Below are positions 34,937 through 45,304 of a stretch of DNA of 64,000 nucleotides, one piece after another; within the stretch, counting starts at the first letter, position 1, and each line of letters begins with the position of its first letter. The notes under the pieces are model-generated. The model did not search any database, was not told where the DNA came from, and saw only the letters and a program-made list of their open reading frames with translations. The translations under genes were made by a program, and so were the position numbers. The stretch is from Rhodanobacter panaciterrae (lineage in GTDB: Bacteria; Pseudomonadota; Gammaproteobacteria; Xanthomonadales; Rhodanobacteraceae): NCBI RefSeq assembly GCF_014651895.1, contig NZ_BMXT01000002.1, positions 744,001-808,000 of the forward strand, in the 5' to 3' direction.

Positions 34937-36958
34937 TTACTCCTCCAACTCCGGCACGCCGGGATAACTCTCCAGTACCGGCCCCAACGCCGATGCCAGC
35001 GTCCCCAACCATGCTGCGTAATGCCGCCAGTGATCCACCCCTTCCCGGTAGATCGGCTGGCGTACCTGTTCCGAACTGGCGGTACGGACCGGCCGCGCGT
35101 TCTGGAAGAAGCGCAGGCACGATTCCTCGAACGGCAGGCCGCAATACTCGAGCAGGCGGCGTACCTCTCCCTCGGTGTCCTCGACCATGCGCTCATACAC
35201 GACGCGGTGGATGCGCCCGGGCAGCACGGCATCGAAATGTGCCATCAGCGCGACGTAGTCACGGTAGTAACGGCCCAGATCGCCGAGGTCGTAGCTGAAA
35301 TTCTGCCCGCGCGCGAAATGCTGCTTGAAGCCGGAAAAACAGCAGCCCAGCGGATGCCGGCGCGCATCGATGATCTTCGCGTTCGGCAGCATCAAATGGA
35401 TCAGGCCGATATGCATGAAGTTGTTCGGCATCTTGTCGATGAACAGCGGTGCCGAGGTCTTGCGCTGGATCCGCGTGTGCGCAAGGTAACGTTCACCGAG
35501 CGCACGCAAGGCATCGACATCGAGTGCGGCCAGCGCGCCGTGGTATGGCATTGCGCTGTCGGCATCGCCCTGCCCGCGCAGCATGCGCGTGATCGAGGTG
35601 ACCTCGGGCAGCTCCATCGTGCCTTCGACCTGGCTGTGGCTGGACAGGATCTGCTCGATCAGGGTGGAGCCGGCACGCGGCAGGCCGACGATGAAGATCG
35701 GATCGCGCGCTGCGCTGCCGGCACCGGCGCGCGCGGCAAAGAAGTCGCGCGTGTAGTGCTCGCGGATGTGCTGCACCCGCGCATGGGTGTCGTCGGCGCT
35801 GTAGTGCACCTGCGCGCGGCGGATCGCGTTGCCCTGCGCGTAATGCCGGAACGAAGCTTCGTACTCGCCAACGTCCTCCAGTGCCTTGCCGACGGCGAAC
35901 TCCAGATGCAGGCGGTCGTCCTCGGTGAGATCCTCGCGCGCCAGTTGCCGGCGCATGGCAGCCAGATCGTCGGCGCTGAAGCGGAAGGTCTTCAGATTGG
36001 CCAGACTCCACCAGACTTCGCCAAAGGTCGGTTCAAGCTGCAAGCTCTGGCGATAAGCGTCGATGGCGCGGTCGCCATGCCCGGCGGTTTTCAGCGCATG
36101 GCCATAACTCACCCACACCTTTGCATTGCGCGGGTAGTGTTCCAGCAAGTCGGTGTAGATGCGGATGGCGGGCTCGTAGTCACCGGTCCGGCACAGCACC
36201 GCCGCCTTGAGATTGCGGCAACCGAGATGACCGGGTTCCGCCGCCAGCAAACGCTCGATCTCGACCAGCGCCTGTTCCGGCTGGTTGTTGCGATGCAGGA
36301 CCAGCGCATAGTTCTGGCGTGCGGCATGGAAGCTGGGTGCCAGCTCCATACAGCGCGCGAGCAGGTTCAGCGCGTCCTCGTTGCGACCCAGACGCGCCGC
36401 GACTTCGGCGAACATGCGGATCGCAGCCACGTCGGTCGGCGCGTGCTTTAGATGCTCGCGCAGCACGGCTTCAGCCGTTGGGATGCGATTTTCGGCGAGT
36501 GCAACGGCGGCATCCAGCAGGCGTGGATCGTGGGTGGAATAACGTACGTGGTTGGCGTACGCCGCATCGGCGGCCTCCTGTTCGCCGGCCGCCATCAGAT
36601 GATCGCCCAGCACGCGCCAGGCTTGCGGCAGTTCCGGCTTCAGCACCACCGCCCGGCGCAGCGCATCGATCGCTTCCTGCCCGCGCCCGTCGCGGCCCAG
36701 CGCCAGGCCTAGGTCGAGATGGACCATCGCCCAGTTCGGCTGGGTTCGCGCCAAGGGCTCTAGGATGGCGAGCGAAGCTTGTGTATCACCCTGCAGCGAG
36801 CGCGCCACCGCCACCAACCTAAGCGCCGCGGGGTGGCCTTCGGCCACTTTCAATATCTCGGTGAGCTGCTCGACGGCCAGCGCCGGATCCGTGTCCAGCA
36901 GGCGTGCGGCGTGGGCCAGTGCCTGTTCCAGCGTGCCAGTGACAGACACCTCCGTCAC
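34937..36958 (-). CDS. TPR-repeat sulfotransferase-like protein
   Basis: A 673-residue protein: residues 1-370 hold many tetratricopeptide repeats (WAMVHLDLGLALGRDGRGQE, AKVWVSYGHALKTAGHGDRA), and 420-660 form a sulfotransferase-type domain with the PAPS 5-phosphosulfate loop FIVGLPRAGSTLIEQIL and KMPNNFMHIGLIHLMLPNAK with RRHPLGCCFS. No signal peptide. It would transfer a sulfuryl group from PAPS, but the acceptor is unknown. It is followed by the TonB receptor on the same strand. The 331 bases 36959-37289 upstream show no gene. Confidence 0.88.
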   Translation of the reverse strand: MTEVSVTGTLEQALAHAARLLDTDPALAVEQLTEILKVAEGHPAALRLVAVARSLQGDTQASLAILEPLARTQPNWAMVHLDLGLALGRDGRGQEAIDALRRAVVLKPELPQAWRVLGDHLMAAGEQEAADAAYANHVRYSTHDPRLLDAAVALAENRIPTAEAVLREHLKHAPTDVAAIRMFAEVAARLGRNEDALNLLARCMELAPSFHAARQNYALVLHRNNQPEQALVEIERLLAAEPGHLGCRNLKAAVLCRTGDYEPAIRIYTDLLEHYPRNAKVWVSYGHALKTAGHGDRAIDAYRQSLQLEPTFGEVWWSLANLKTFRFSADDLAAMRRQLAREDLTEDDRLHLEFAVGKALEDVGEYEASFRHYAQGNAIRRAQVHYSADDTHARVQHIREHYTRDFFAARAGAGSAARDPIFIVGLPRAGSTLIEQILSSHSQVEGTMELPEVTSITRMLRGQGDADSAMPYHGALAALDVDALRALGERYLAHTRIQRKTSAPLFIDKMPNNFMHIGLIHLMLPNAKIIDARRHPLGCCFSGFKQHFARGQNFSYDLGDLGRYYRDYVALMAHFDAVLPGRIHRVVYERMVEDTEGEVRRLLEYCGLPFEESCLRFFQNARPVRTASSEQVRQPIYREGVDHWRHYAAWLGTLASALGPVLESYPGVPELEE

Positions 36959-37289
36959 GGCTCACTTCGCTGTGACGACGTGACCTGCCGATCTGGGTCG
37001 GCGCTCAGGTAGTGCTGCAGAGGCGTGGCGCGTTGCATGGACGGCAGCAGCTCCTCACAGGTGTTTCGGCAATCTACAGCTGAATGCAACGGGCAGATAG
37101 TAGGCGCCGACCAAATACGTTCGCGCGGCCTGCGGGCGATCACTTCGGGCATCAGCGGCAGCCGATCGAAGCCATCGCACGCGCTTCGGCCCGGTCATCT
37201 TTCGCGCCGGCAAAACCCGTAAGCTATGCCGCTTCCTGCCGGCGCGCCAGAACCTGTCGGCGCACTTCCACATTATCTGGAACTGTCCC

Positions 37290-38087
37290 GTGACCGATCT
37301 GATCCACGTCATCCTGCTCGGCATCATCGAAGGCATCACCGAATTCCTGCCGATCTCCAGCACCGGCCATCTGCTGATCGCCGAGAAATTCGGGCTGGGT
37401 GCGCGCTCGGATCTGTTCAATGTCGGCATCCAGGCGGGTGCGATTCTCGCCATCACGATGATCTACTGGTCGCGCATCTGGCAGCTGTTCACGCAATGGC
37501 GCGACCCGGCCAACCGCGCTTACCTGCTCAAGTTGTTCGTGGCGTTCATGATCACCGCGGTGCTGGGCCTGGTAGTGACCCACTACGGCTTCAAGCTGCC
37601 GGAGACGGTGACGCCGATTGCGTGGGCGCTGGTGATCGGCGGCTTCTGGATGCTCGGTGCGGAAGCGCTGGCCGCAAAGCAAGTCGATCGCACCCAGGTG
37701 ACCTGGCGTGTGGCGATCCTGGTCGGCATCGCGCAGATGGTGGCCGGCATCTTTCCGGGCACCTCGCGTTCGGGCGCGACGATCTTCACCGCGATGCTGG
37801 CGGGCACCAGCAATCGTGCGGCGGCCACCGAGTTCTCGTTCCTGGTCGGCATCCCGACCATGTATGCCGCCACCGGCTACGAGCTGCTGAAGGTACTCAA
37901 GAGCGGCGGCGCCGCGCACGAGGACTGGAGCGCGCTGATCGTGGGTTTCATCGTATCGCTGATCGTGGCCTTCATCGCGGTGAAGTGGCTGCTCGGCTAT
38001 ATCCGCACGCACCGTTTCACCTGGTTCGCGGTTTACCGCATCGTGCTCGGCGTGGCGCTGCTGTTGCTGGTGCCGGCCGGCGCATGA
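37290..38087 (+). CDS. uppP: Undecaprenyl-diphosphatase
   Basis: Removes a phosphate from undecaprenyl diphosphate to recycle the lipid carrier for peptidoglycan and O-antigen; overexpression gives bacitracin resistance. The 265-residue integral membrane protein has the signatures EGITEFLPISSTGHL at residues 14-28 and PGTSRSGAT near 156-164, the active-site faces. Start is the GTG at 37290, with a weak GGAA upstream. Transcribed alone. Confidence 0.96.
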   Translation: MTDLIHVILLGIIEGITEFLPISSTGHLLIAEKFGLGARSDLFNVGIQAGAILAITMIYWSRIWQLFTQWRDPANRAYLLKLFVAFMITAVLGLVVTHYGFKLPETVTPIAWALVIGGFWMLGAEALAAKQVDRTQVTWRVAILVGIAQMVAGIFPGTSRSGATIFTAMLAGTSNRAAATEFSFLVGIPTMYAATGYELLKVLKSGGAAHEDWSALIVGFIVSLIVAFIAVKWLLGYIRTHRFTWFAVYRIVLGVALLLLVPAGA

Positions 38088-38127
38088 ATTCGTCGCGGCC
38101 GAACGCCCGGCCGCGGCTGACGAGTGT

Positions 38128-39099
38128 CTACGCCACTTCGACCAGCGCCTCTTCGCGCACCGGTTTCGGTATCGCTTTCTGTGCACCGACCGCGCACTGG
38201 CCCGGCTGGTTGGTGCGGTCGAACAGCTCGCGCACCCATTCGATGAACGCCTGCACGCGGGCCGACAGGTGCTTCTTCTGCGGGTAGACGATCCACACCG
38301 GCTTGCCGGTCGAGGTGGTGTCGGTCATCACCAGTTCGAGCATGCCTTTCTCCAGCATGCACGCGGCCAACATGTGCGGCACCTGGGTGATGCCGAGGCC
38401 CGCCACCACCGCCTGGATCACTGATTCGCCGTCGTTGATCAGCATGTGCGCGTCGATGTCCACGCTCACCTGCCCGCCCGGCGTGTCGAACTGCCACTGG
38501 CGCGGGCGTCCGTTCGGATAGACGTAGTTGATGCAGCGGTGGTCCTTCAGGTCCTCGATGCTGCGCGGCGCGCCGTACTTGCGCAGGTATTCCGGCGCGG
38601 CGCAGACCACGTTGCTGAGGTAGCCGATCTTGCGCGCGATCAGGCTGGAATCCTCCAGCTGGCCGACGCGGATGGCGCAATCCAGTCCTTCGCCGTTGAG
38701 GTCCATCGGCATGTCGCTCATCGACAGCTCCAGCCGGATGTCCGGGTAGCGCTGCTCGAATTCGGTCAGCCGCGGGATCACCGCGGCGCGGCCGACCGAC
38801 AGCGAAATACCCACACGCAGCTTGCCGGTGGGTTTGCGGTTCGAGTAGTTGAGCGCTTCGGTGGCCTCGGCCAGATCGGCAAGTATCTCCTTGCAACGTG
38901 CGTGGAACGCGGCCCCATCGTCGGTCAATCGCAACGAACGTGTGGAACGGAACAGCAGGCGTGCGCCGAGCTGGGCTTCCAGTCGCGCCACCGCCCGGCT
39001 GACGCCGGACGGGGTCATGCCCAGCTGGGCGGCGGCGGCGGCGAAACTCTTGGCCTCGACCACGCGGACGAAGGTCGAAATTGCGGAAAAGTCTTCCAT
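38128..39099 (-). CDS. LysR-family transcriptional regulator
   Basis: A 323-residue LysR protein: winged helix in residues 1-65 (FAAAAAQLGMTPSGVSRAVARLE) and a substrate-binding domain in 90-300 (GKLRVGISLSVGRAAVIPRL). It belongs to the AaeR/CrgA/DsdC-like group in layout. It is divergent from the RND efflux operon (gap 144 bases), a common position for its activator or repressor. The ligand is unknown. Confidence 0.93.
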   Translation of the reverse strand: MEDFSAISTFVRVVEAKSFAAAAAQLGMTPSGVSRAVARLEAQLGARLLFRSTRSLRLTDDGAAFHARCKEILADLAEATEALNYSNRKPTGKLRVGISLSVGRAAVIPRLTEFEQRYPDIRLELSMSDMPMDLNGEGLDCAIRVGQLEDSSLIARKIGYLSNVVCAAPEYLRKYGAPRSIEDLKDHRCINYVYPNGRPRQWQFDTPGGQVSVDIDAHMLINDGESVIQAVVAGLGITQVPHMLAACMLEKGMLELVMTDTTSTGKPVWIVYPQKKHLSARVQAFIEWVRELFDRTNQPGQCAVGAQKAIPKPVREEALVEVA

Positions 39100-39243
39100 T
39101 GTTTCAATTCCTCGTCGATTCGTGACTGCGGCTCACGAGTGTAATGCGCAAGAAACGGATTTTCTATACCACGAAGTACACCTATTCTCTCGACCCTTCG
39201 CCGGACGACCTGCGCCCGGCTACCAAGGTTCTGGGAGCGCGAG

Positions 39244-40488
39244 ATGAAAAAACAATGGATGCTGGCCCCTCTGATTGCTGCCGGTGCGCTGGGCAGCTGG
39301 GTGCTGCTGCACGGTAACAACAGCCAGGCGCAAACCCCCGCCGGTGGTGCGCCGCCCGAAGTCACCGTAGCCCAGGCGCTGACCCGCCAGGTCAGCGACA
39401 GCGCCGAATTCACCGGCCGGCTGCAGGCGGTCAACACGGTGCAGGTGCAGCCGCGGGTCGGCGGCTTCGTCGATTCGGTGCATTTCCAGGAAGGCGCCTT
39501 GGTACACAAGGGCGACGTGCTGTTCCAGCTCGATCCGCGCCCATACCAGGCCGAGGTCGACCGGCTCAGCGCGAATCAGGCGCAGGCCAGAGCCGCCTTG
39601 AGTCTGGCCGAGACGAACCAGCGTCGCGCCGCGATGCTGCTGGCCCAGCATGCCGTGGCGCAGCAGGAAGCCGACAGCCAGGACACGGCCGAGCAGAGCG
39701 CACGCGCCCAACTCGCCGCCAGCACCGCCGCACTGGCCGCCGCACGACTGAATCTGGATTTCACCCAGGTGCGCTCGCCGATCGACGGCCGCGTCAGCAA
39801 TGCCCGCGTCACGCCCGGCAACCTGGTCACCAGCAGCGACGTGCTGACCAGCGTGGTCTCGGTCAATCCGGTCTACGTCTATTTCGACGTCGACGAACAG
39901 ACCTGGCTCAAGCTCGATCATCTGCGCACCGGTGCGGCCAAGGCCGGCAGCAGCGCCCGCATCGAGGCGGCGATGGGACTGGCCGACGAATCCGGCCATC
40001 CGCATGAGGGCCGCCTCGACTTCGTGGACAACCAGCTGCACACCGGCTCCGGCACGATGCGCCTGCGCGCGGTGTTCGACAACGCCGATGGTCTGTACAC
40101 ACCGGGCCTGTATGCGCGCGTGCAATTGCAGAGCGGTCAGGCGCGTTCTCGCGTGCTGGTGGACGACCGCGCGATCGGCACCGACCTCGGCAACCAGTTC
40201 GTCTACGTGGTCGGCAAGGACCGCAAGGTGGAATACCGCAAGGTCGACACCGGCGCGCTGTTCCATGGCCTGCGCGTGATCGAAAGCGGCTTGGGCGCCA
40301 ACGACGTGGTGATCGTCAACGGCCTGCAGCGCGTGCGTCCCGGTGCCGAAGTGAATCCGCAGAAGGTGGCCATGCAGTACCGGCTCGATGCCGGCGACAA
40401 GGCACTGGTCGAGCGCGGCGATGCACCGAATGCCGATTCGCGCACGGCGCAGACCAACACGACAGCCCAGAGAACCCCGCGGGGTTGA
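39244..40488 (+). CDS. RND efflux periplasmic adaptor (MexE-like)
   Basis: A 414-residue membrane-fusion protein with an N-terminal anchor or signal (residues 1-30, no lipobox Cys), lipoyl halves around VQVQPRVGGFVDSVHFQEGA and VRSPIDGRVSNARVTPGN, a helical hairpin between them (about 95-165), and a beta-barrel and membrane-proximal domain after 205. It links the inner-membrane pump with the outer-membrane channel encoded downstream. First gene of the operon; substrates not predictable. Confidence 0.94.
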   Translation: MKKQWMLAPLIAAGALGSWVLLHGNNSQAQTPAGGAPPEVTVAQALTRQVSDSAEFTGRLQAVNTVQVQPRVGGFVDSVHFQEGALVHKGDVLFQLDPRPYQAEVDRLSANQAQARAALSLAETNQRRAAMLLAQHAVAQQEADSQDTAEQSARAQLAASTAALAAARLNLDFTQVRSPIDGRVSNARVTPGNLVTSSDVLTSVVSVNPVYVYFDVDEQTWLKLDHLRTGAAKAGSSARIEAAMGLADESGHPHEGRLDFVDNQLHTGSGTMRLRAVFDNADGLYTPGLYARVQLQSGQARSRVLVDDRAIGTDLGNQFVYVVGKDRKVEYRKVDTGALFHGLRVIESGLGANDVVIVNGLQRVRPGAEVNPQKVAMQYRLDAGDKALVERGDAPNADSRTAQTNTTAQRTPRG

Positions 40489-40496
40489 ACACGCGC

Positions 40497-40615
40497 CCCC
40501 TCCCCTGCGTGCAGCAGGGGAGGGTTGGGGAGGGGTGAAGCCCTCCAGCGAAATGCGAAACCAAGAGCAAGAGCGTTGCCCCCTCCCAACCTCCCCCTGC
40601 TGAGCAGGGGGAGGA
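40497..40615. repeat. Paired-hairpin GC-rich repeat, copy C
   Basis: CCCTCCCCTGC (40498-40508) pairs with GCAGGGGAGGG (40514-40524); CCTCCCCCTGC (40590-40600) pairs with GCAGGGGGAGG (40604-40614). Same order as the copy at 4618. It separates the adaptor gene from the pump gene. Confidence 0.8.
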
Positions 40616-40664
40616 GCAAAGAAAGACCGAAGCCGCGAAGCGTGCTTCGTCGAGGATTCATTGC

Positions 40665-43600
40665 ATGAAAAACATTGCCCAGTTCTTCGTCAACCGGCCG
40701 ATCATGGCCGCTGTGCTGTCGCTGCTGTTCGTGATCACCGGTTCCATCGCGGTGTTCAAGCTGCCGATCAGCGAATACCCGGAAGTGGTGCCGCCCACCG
40801 TGGTGGTGCGCGCCGCCTATCCCGGCGCCAATCCCAAGGTCATCGGCGAAACTGTCGCCACGCCGCTGGAGGAACAGATCAACGGCGTCGAGGGCATGCT
40901 GTACACCTCCTCGCAGGCGACCAGCGACGGCGCGCTCACGCTCACCGTCACGTTCGCGCTGGGCACCGATCTCAACACCGCTCAGGTCGACGTGCAGAAC
41001 CGCGTGGCGCAGGCCTTGCCCAAGCTGCCGGAAGAAGTGCAGCGGCTCGGCGTGACCACGCAGAAGAGTTCGCCTGACCTCACGATGGTGGTGCATCTCA
41101 CCTCTCCGGATCAGCGCTACGACATGCTGTACCTGTCGAACTACGCACGCCTGCACGTGAAGGACGTGCTGGGCCGGCTCGATGGCGTCGGCGACGTGCA
41201 GATCTTCGGCGCCGGCGAATACTCGATGCGCGTGTGGCTGGACCCGCAAAAACTGGCCCAGCGCGGACTCACCACCGGCGACGTGATCAACGCGATCCGC
41301 GAGCAGAACGTGCAGGTCGCTGCCGGTGCGCTGAACGCACCGCCCGGCCCGAGCAACTCGGCGTTCCAGCTCAACATCAACACGCGTGGGCGACTGATCA
41401 GTGAGGACGACTTCCGCAACATCATCGTGCGCACCGACGCCAGCGGCGGCGTCACCCATCTGAACGACGTCGCCAAGGTCGACCTCGGCTCGAACAACTA
41501 CGCGCTGCGCAGCCTGCTCGACAACAAGCCGGCGGTGGCGCTGCCGATCTTCGCGCGACCAGGCTCCAACGCGATCCAGATCTCCGACGAAGTGCGCAGC
41601 ACCATGGCGCAGCTGAAGAAGGAGTTCCCGCAGGGCGTCGATTATTCGATCGTGTACGACCCGACCGTATTCGTGCGCGGCTCGATCGAGGCGGTGGCGC
41701 ATACGCTGCTGGAAGCGATCCTGCTGGTGGTGCTGGTGGTGATCCTGTTCCTGCAGACCTGGCGTGCCTCGATCATTCCGCTGGTGGCGGTGCCGGTGTC
41801 GCTGATCGGCACGTTCGCGGTGATGTACCTGGCCGGCTTCTCGCTCAATGCGCTGTCGCTGTTCGGACTGGTGCTGGCGATCGGCATCGTGGTCGATGAT
41901 GCGATCGTGGTGGTGGAGAACGTCGAGCGACATATCGAACTCGGCCAATCGCCGAAGGAAGCCACACGCAAGGCAATGCACGAAGTCACCGGCCCGATCG
42001 TCGCCACCGCGCTGGTGCTGTGCGCGGTGTTCATCCCGACCGCCTTCGTCAGCGGCCTCACCGGCCAGTTCTATCGCCAGTTCGCGCTGACCATCGCGAT
42101 CTCCACGGTGATCTCGGCGTTCAACTCGCTGACCTTGAGCCCGGCGCTGGCCGCGGTGCTGCTGAAGAGTCACAACACGCCGAAGGATCGCCTAACTCGC
42201 GGCATCGATCGTGCGTTCGGCTGGCTGTTCCGTCCGTTCAACCGCCTGTTCCATCGCGGCTCGGAGCGTTACGTCGGCGGCGTGAAGCGCATCGTCGGCA
42301 AGGGCAAGCTGGCACTGGTGGTATACGCCGGCCTGATTGCGCTGACCTGGTTCGGCTTCTCGCACGTACCGACCGGTTTCGTGCCGGGCCAGGACAAGCA
42401 ATACCTGGTGGCGTTCGCGCAGTTGCCCGATGCCGCTTCGCTCGACCGCTCCGAGGACGTGATCCAGCGCATGGGCGAAATCGCGCTGAAGCAGCCGGGC
42501 GTGGAGCACGCGGTGTCCTTTCCCGGCCTGTCGATCAATGGCTTCACCAACTCGACCAACTCGGGCATCGTGTTCGTTACCCTGAAACCGTTCGAGGAAC
42601 GCCGCAGCGCGGATCTGTCGGCCGGCGCGATCGCCGGTGCGCTGAACCAGAAATTCGCGGCGATCCAGGATGCGTACATCGCCGTGTTCCCGCCACCGCC
42701 GGTGATGGGCCTGGGCACGATCGGCGGCTTCCGCCTGCAGCTGGAGGATCGCAGCGACCGTGGTTTCGACGAACTGTACAAGCAGACCCAGAACCTGATC
42801 GCCGCCAGCCGGAAGGATCCGGCACTGGCCGGACTGTTCTCCAGCTTCCAGGTCAGCGTGCCGCAGGTGGACGCGGATGTGGATCGCGAGAAAGCCAAGG
42901 CCGAAGGCGTGAACCTGGGCGACGTGTACCAGACCATGCAGGCGTACATGGGCTCGCTCTACGTCAACGACTTCAACCGTTTCGGCCGTACCTATCAGGT
43001 CAATGTCTCGGCCGACCCGGCGTTCCGCCATACGCCGCAGGACATCCTGCAGCTGAAGACGCGCAACGCGCAGGGCCAGATGGTGCCGCTGGGTTCGTTC
43101 GTCACCGTGCAGCAGGGTGCGGGTCCGGATCGCGTGCAGCATTACAACGGTTACCCGACTGCCGAGATCAACGGCGGTCCCGCGCCGGGCTTCAGCTCCG
43201 GCCAGGCGCAGGCAGCGATGGAAAAGCTGGCGAAGGACAACCTGCCCAACGGCATCAGCTTCGAGTGGACCGAACTGACCTACCAGCAGATTCTCGCCGG
43301 CAATACCGCGATCCTGGTGTTCCCGTTGTGCGTGCTGCTGGTGTTCCTGGTGCTGTCGTCGCTGTACGAGAGCTGGTCGCTGCCGCTGGCGGTGATCCTG
43401 ATCGTGCCGATGGTGCTGCTGTCCGCGATCGCCGGTGTGTGGCTGAGCGGTGGCGACAACAACATCTTCACCCAGATCGGATTGATCGTGCTGGTCGGAC
43501 TGGCGTGCAAGAACGCGATCCTGATCGTCGAGTTCGCCCGCGAACGCCAGCATGAAGGCATGAGCCGCCACGAAGCGGTGCTGGAAGCAGCGAAGTTGCG

Positions 43601-43856
43601 GTTGCGCCCGATCCTGATGACCTCGTTCGCCTTCATCATGGGTGTGGTGCCGCTGGTCACTTCGCACGGCGCTGGTGCCGAGATGCGGCATGCGATGGGC
43701 GTGGCGGTGTTCTCCGGCATGCTCGGCGTGACCATCTTCGGACTGATCTACACGCCGCTGTTCTACGTATTGATTCGCGCCCTGGTCGAGCGTCGCGAGG
43801 CGCGCGCGGCCGAACGCGCCGCGGCGCATGCGCTGCCGGCGCTGGAGAACCACTGA
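40665..43856 (+). CDS. RND (HAE1 family) multidrug efflux pump
   Basis: A 1063-residue inner-membrane antiporter with 12 predicted membrane segments and two large periplasmic loops. The start MKNIAQFFVNRPIMAAVLSL, the proton-relay helix GLVLAIGIVVDDAIVVVENVER (two adjacent Asp) near residue 400 and the C-terminal repeat GLIVLVGLACKNAILIVEFAR are typical of AcrB/MexF. It works with the adaptor and channel encoded on either side. The stop overlaps the channel start by one base. Confidence 0.96.
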   Translation: MKNIAQFFVNRPIMAAVLSLLFVITGSIAVFKLPISEYPEVVPPTVVVRAAYPGANPKVIGETVATPLEEQINGVEGMLYTSSQATSDGALTLTVTFALGTDLNTAQVDVQNRVAQALPKLPEEVQRLGVTTQKSSPDLTMVVHLTSPDQRYDMLYLSNYARLHVKDVLGRLDGVGDVQIFGAGEYSMRVWLDPQKLAQRGLTTGDVINAIREQNVQVAAGALNAPPGPSNSAFQLNINTRGRLISEDDFRNIIVRTDASGGVTHLNDVAKVDLGSNNYALRSLLDNKPAVALPIFARPGSNAIQISDEVRSTMAQLKKEFPQGVDYSIVYDPTVFVRGSIEAVAHTLLEAILLVVLVVILFLQTWRASIIPLVAVPVSLIGTFAVMYLAGFSLNALSLFGLVLAIGIVVDDAIVVVENVERHIELGQSPKEATRKAMHEVTGPIVATALVLCAVFIPTAFVSGLTGQFYRQFALTIAISTVISAFNSLTLSPALAAVLLKSHNTPKDRLTRGIDRAFGWLFRPFNRLFHRGSERYVGGVKRIVGKGKLALVVYAGLIALTWFGFSHVPTGFVPGQDKQYLVAFAQLPDAASLDRSEDVIQRMGEIALKQPGVEHAVSFPGLSINGFTNSTNSGIVFVTLKPFEERRSADLSAGAIAGALNQKFAAIQDAYIAVFPPPPVMGLGTIGGFRLQLEDRSDRGFDELYKQTQNLIAASRKDPALAGLFSSFQVSVPQVDADVDREKAKAEGVNLGDVYQTMQAYMGSLYVNDFNRFGRTYQVNVSADPAFRHTPQDILQLKTRNAQGQMVPLGSFVTVQQGAGPDRVQHYNGYPTAEINGGPAPGFSSGQAQAAMEKLAKDNLPNGISFEWTELTYQQILAGNTAILVFPLCVLLVFLVLSSLYESWSLPLAVILIVPMVLLSAIAGVWLSGGDNNIFTQIGLIVLVGLACKNAILIVEFARERQHEGMSRHEAVLEAAKLRLRPILMTSFAFIMGVVPLVTSHGAGAEMRHAMGVAVFSGMLGVTIFGLIYTPLFYVLIRALVERREARAAERAAAHALPALENH

Positions 43857-45304
43857 TGAAAACCTTGCTCAAGATCGCCGCGCTCAGCGCGGCCCTGATC
43901 CTCGCCGGCTGCGCCAGCGTGGGTCCGAACTACCACCAGGTGAAACCCCTCGCGCCGCAATTGCAGGGACTGGATGCGACGCAGGAAAACAACGCGCAGT
44001 TCCAGGCCGCGTGGTGGAAGCAGTTCAACGACCCCACGCTGGACGCGTTGATCCAGCGTGCGGCGGCGAACAACCTCGACCTGCGCATCGCGGTGGCGCG
44101 TCTGCATGAATCGCGGGCGCTGCTCAGCGGCGCCAAAGCCGACCAGCTGCCCACGATCGACACCGACGTGAACTACACGCGCAGTCGCGGCCAGCAACCG
44201 GGCTTCGGCACGCAGCGGCAGACGGTGACGACGTATCAGGCCGGTTTCGATGCGTCGTGGGAGCTGGACCTGTTCGGTGGCGTGCGTCGTTCAGTGGAAG
44301 CCTCCGGTGCCGATCTCGGCGTCAGCGAGGCGGCGCTGCACAACGCGCAGGTCAGCCTGCTCGCCGAAGTCGCACGCAATTACTTCGAATTGCGCGGCAG
44401 CCAGCTGCGGCTGGATATCGCCCGGCGCGACATCGAAAGCCAGCAGCAGACCGTGCACCTCACCGACGTGCGCCAGCAGCTCGGCTCCGGTTCCGAGCAG
44501 GACGTGGCCAGCGCCAAGGCACGCCTGAGCGCAGTACAGGCGCAATTGCCGCTACTGCAGACCCAGGCCAGCACCAGTGAGTTCCGGCTCGCAGTATTGC
44601 TCGGCGAACGGCCCGGCGAACTCGACATCGATGTGTCACCGAAAAGCTTCACGCCGATCGCGGCGAACCTGCCGATCGGCGATGCCGGCGACGTGCTGTA
44701 CCGCCGTCCGGACGTCCAGATGGCCGAACGCGAATACGCCGCCGCCACCGCACGCATCGGTGTGGCCAAGGCGGATTTCTTTCCACATATCACGCTGGGC
44801 GGCTTCCTCGGTTTCCTGTCCGGGCGCAGCAACGACTTCGGCAGCCCGGCAACCCGCGCGTGGTCGCTGGCGCCGAGCATCAGCTGGGCCGGCCTGAACG
44901 TGCAGCGCGTACGCGCCAACCTGCATGCCAGCGAGGCGCGCGCCGATGCGGCGCAGGCGAACTATCAGCAGTCCGTGCTGCTGGCGATCGAGGACATCGA
45001 CAACGCCGTCACCGGTTTCAACCAGCAGCGCGTGCGTGTCGATCATCTGATCGAGCAGGGCGTGCAGAGCAAGCGCGCTGCCGATCTGGCCCGCGTGCGT
45101 TACCAGGAAGGCGCCACCAGCTTCCTTGAACTGCTCGACGCCGAACGCACCCAACTCGCCGCCGAAGACGATCTGGCGCAGGCCGAAGCGGCGATCAACA
45201 CCCGCGCCGTGGCACTGTACAAGGCGCTCGGCGGCGGCTGGCAGGCCTGCGGCGACGAGCATTGCAGCGCCGTCGCCAAGGCTGACCCCAGCGTTGCGCC
45301 ATGA
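43856..45304 (+). CDS. Outer-membrane efflux channel lipoprotein (NodT/OprM family)
   Basis: A 482-residue TolC-like channel. The lipobox LILAGC sets the acylated Cys19. Two repeats of outer-membrane efflux domain follow: AAWWKQFNDPTLDALIQRA near residue 52 and later VGVAKADFFPHITLGGF with QYQQSVLLAIEDIDNAV-like helices. It completes the tripartite pump with the two genes upstream. The stop overlaps the next ATG (ATGA). Confidence 0.94.
   Translation: MKTLLKIAALSAALILAGCASVGPNYHQVKPLAPQLQGLDATQENNAQFQAAWWKQFNDPTLDALIQRAAANNLDLRIAVARLHESRALLSGAKADQLPTIDTDVNYTRSRGQQPGFGTQRQTVTTYQAGFDASWELDLFGGVRRSVEASGADLGVSEAALHNAQVSLLAEVARNYFELRGSQLRLDIARRDIESQQQTVHLTDVRQQLGSGSEQDVASAKARLSAVQAQLPLLQTQASTSEFRLAVLLGERPGELDIDVSPKSFTPIAANLPIGDAGDVLYRRPDVQMAEREYAAATARIGVAKADFFPHITLGGFLGFLSGRSNDFGSPATRAWSLAPSISWAGLNVQRVRANLHASEARADAAQANYQQSVLLAIEDIDNAVTGFNQQRVRVDHLIEQGVQSKRAADLARVRYQEGATSFLELLDAERTQLAAEDDLAQAEAAINTRAVALYKALGGGWQACGDEHCSAVAKADPSVAP

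Noticed and set aside
39100..39243. LysR operator between the regulator and the efflux operon
   Set aside because: T-N11-A patterns occur but none stands out from background.
40203..43853. Two very long minus-strand frames opposite the RND pump genes
   Set aside because: Composition is that of a mirror of the pump (Arg, His and Gln rich) with no recognisable domain.
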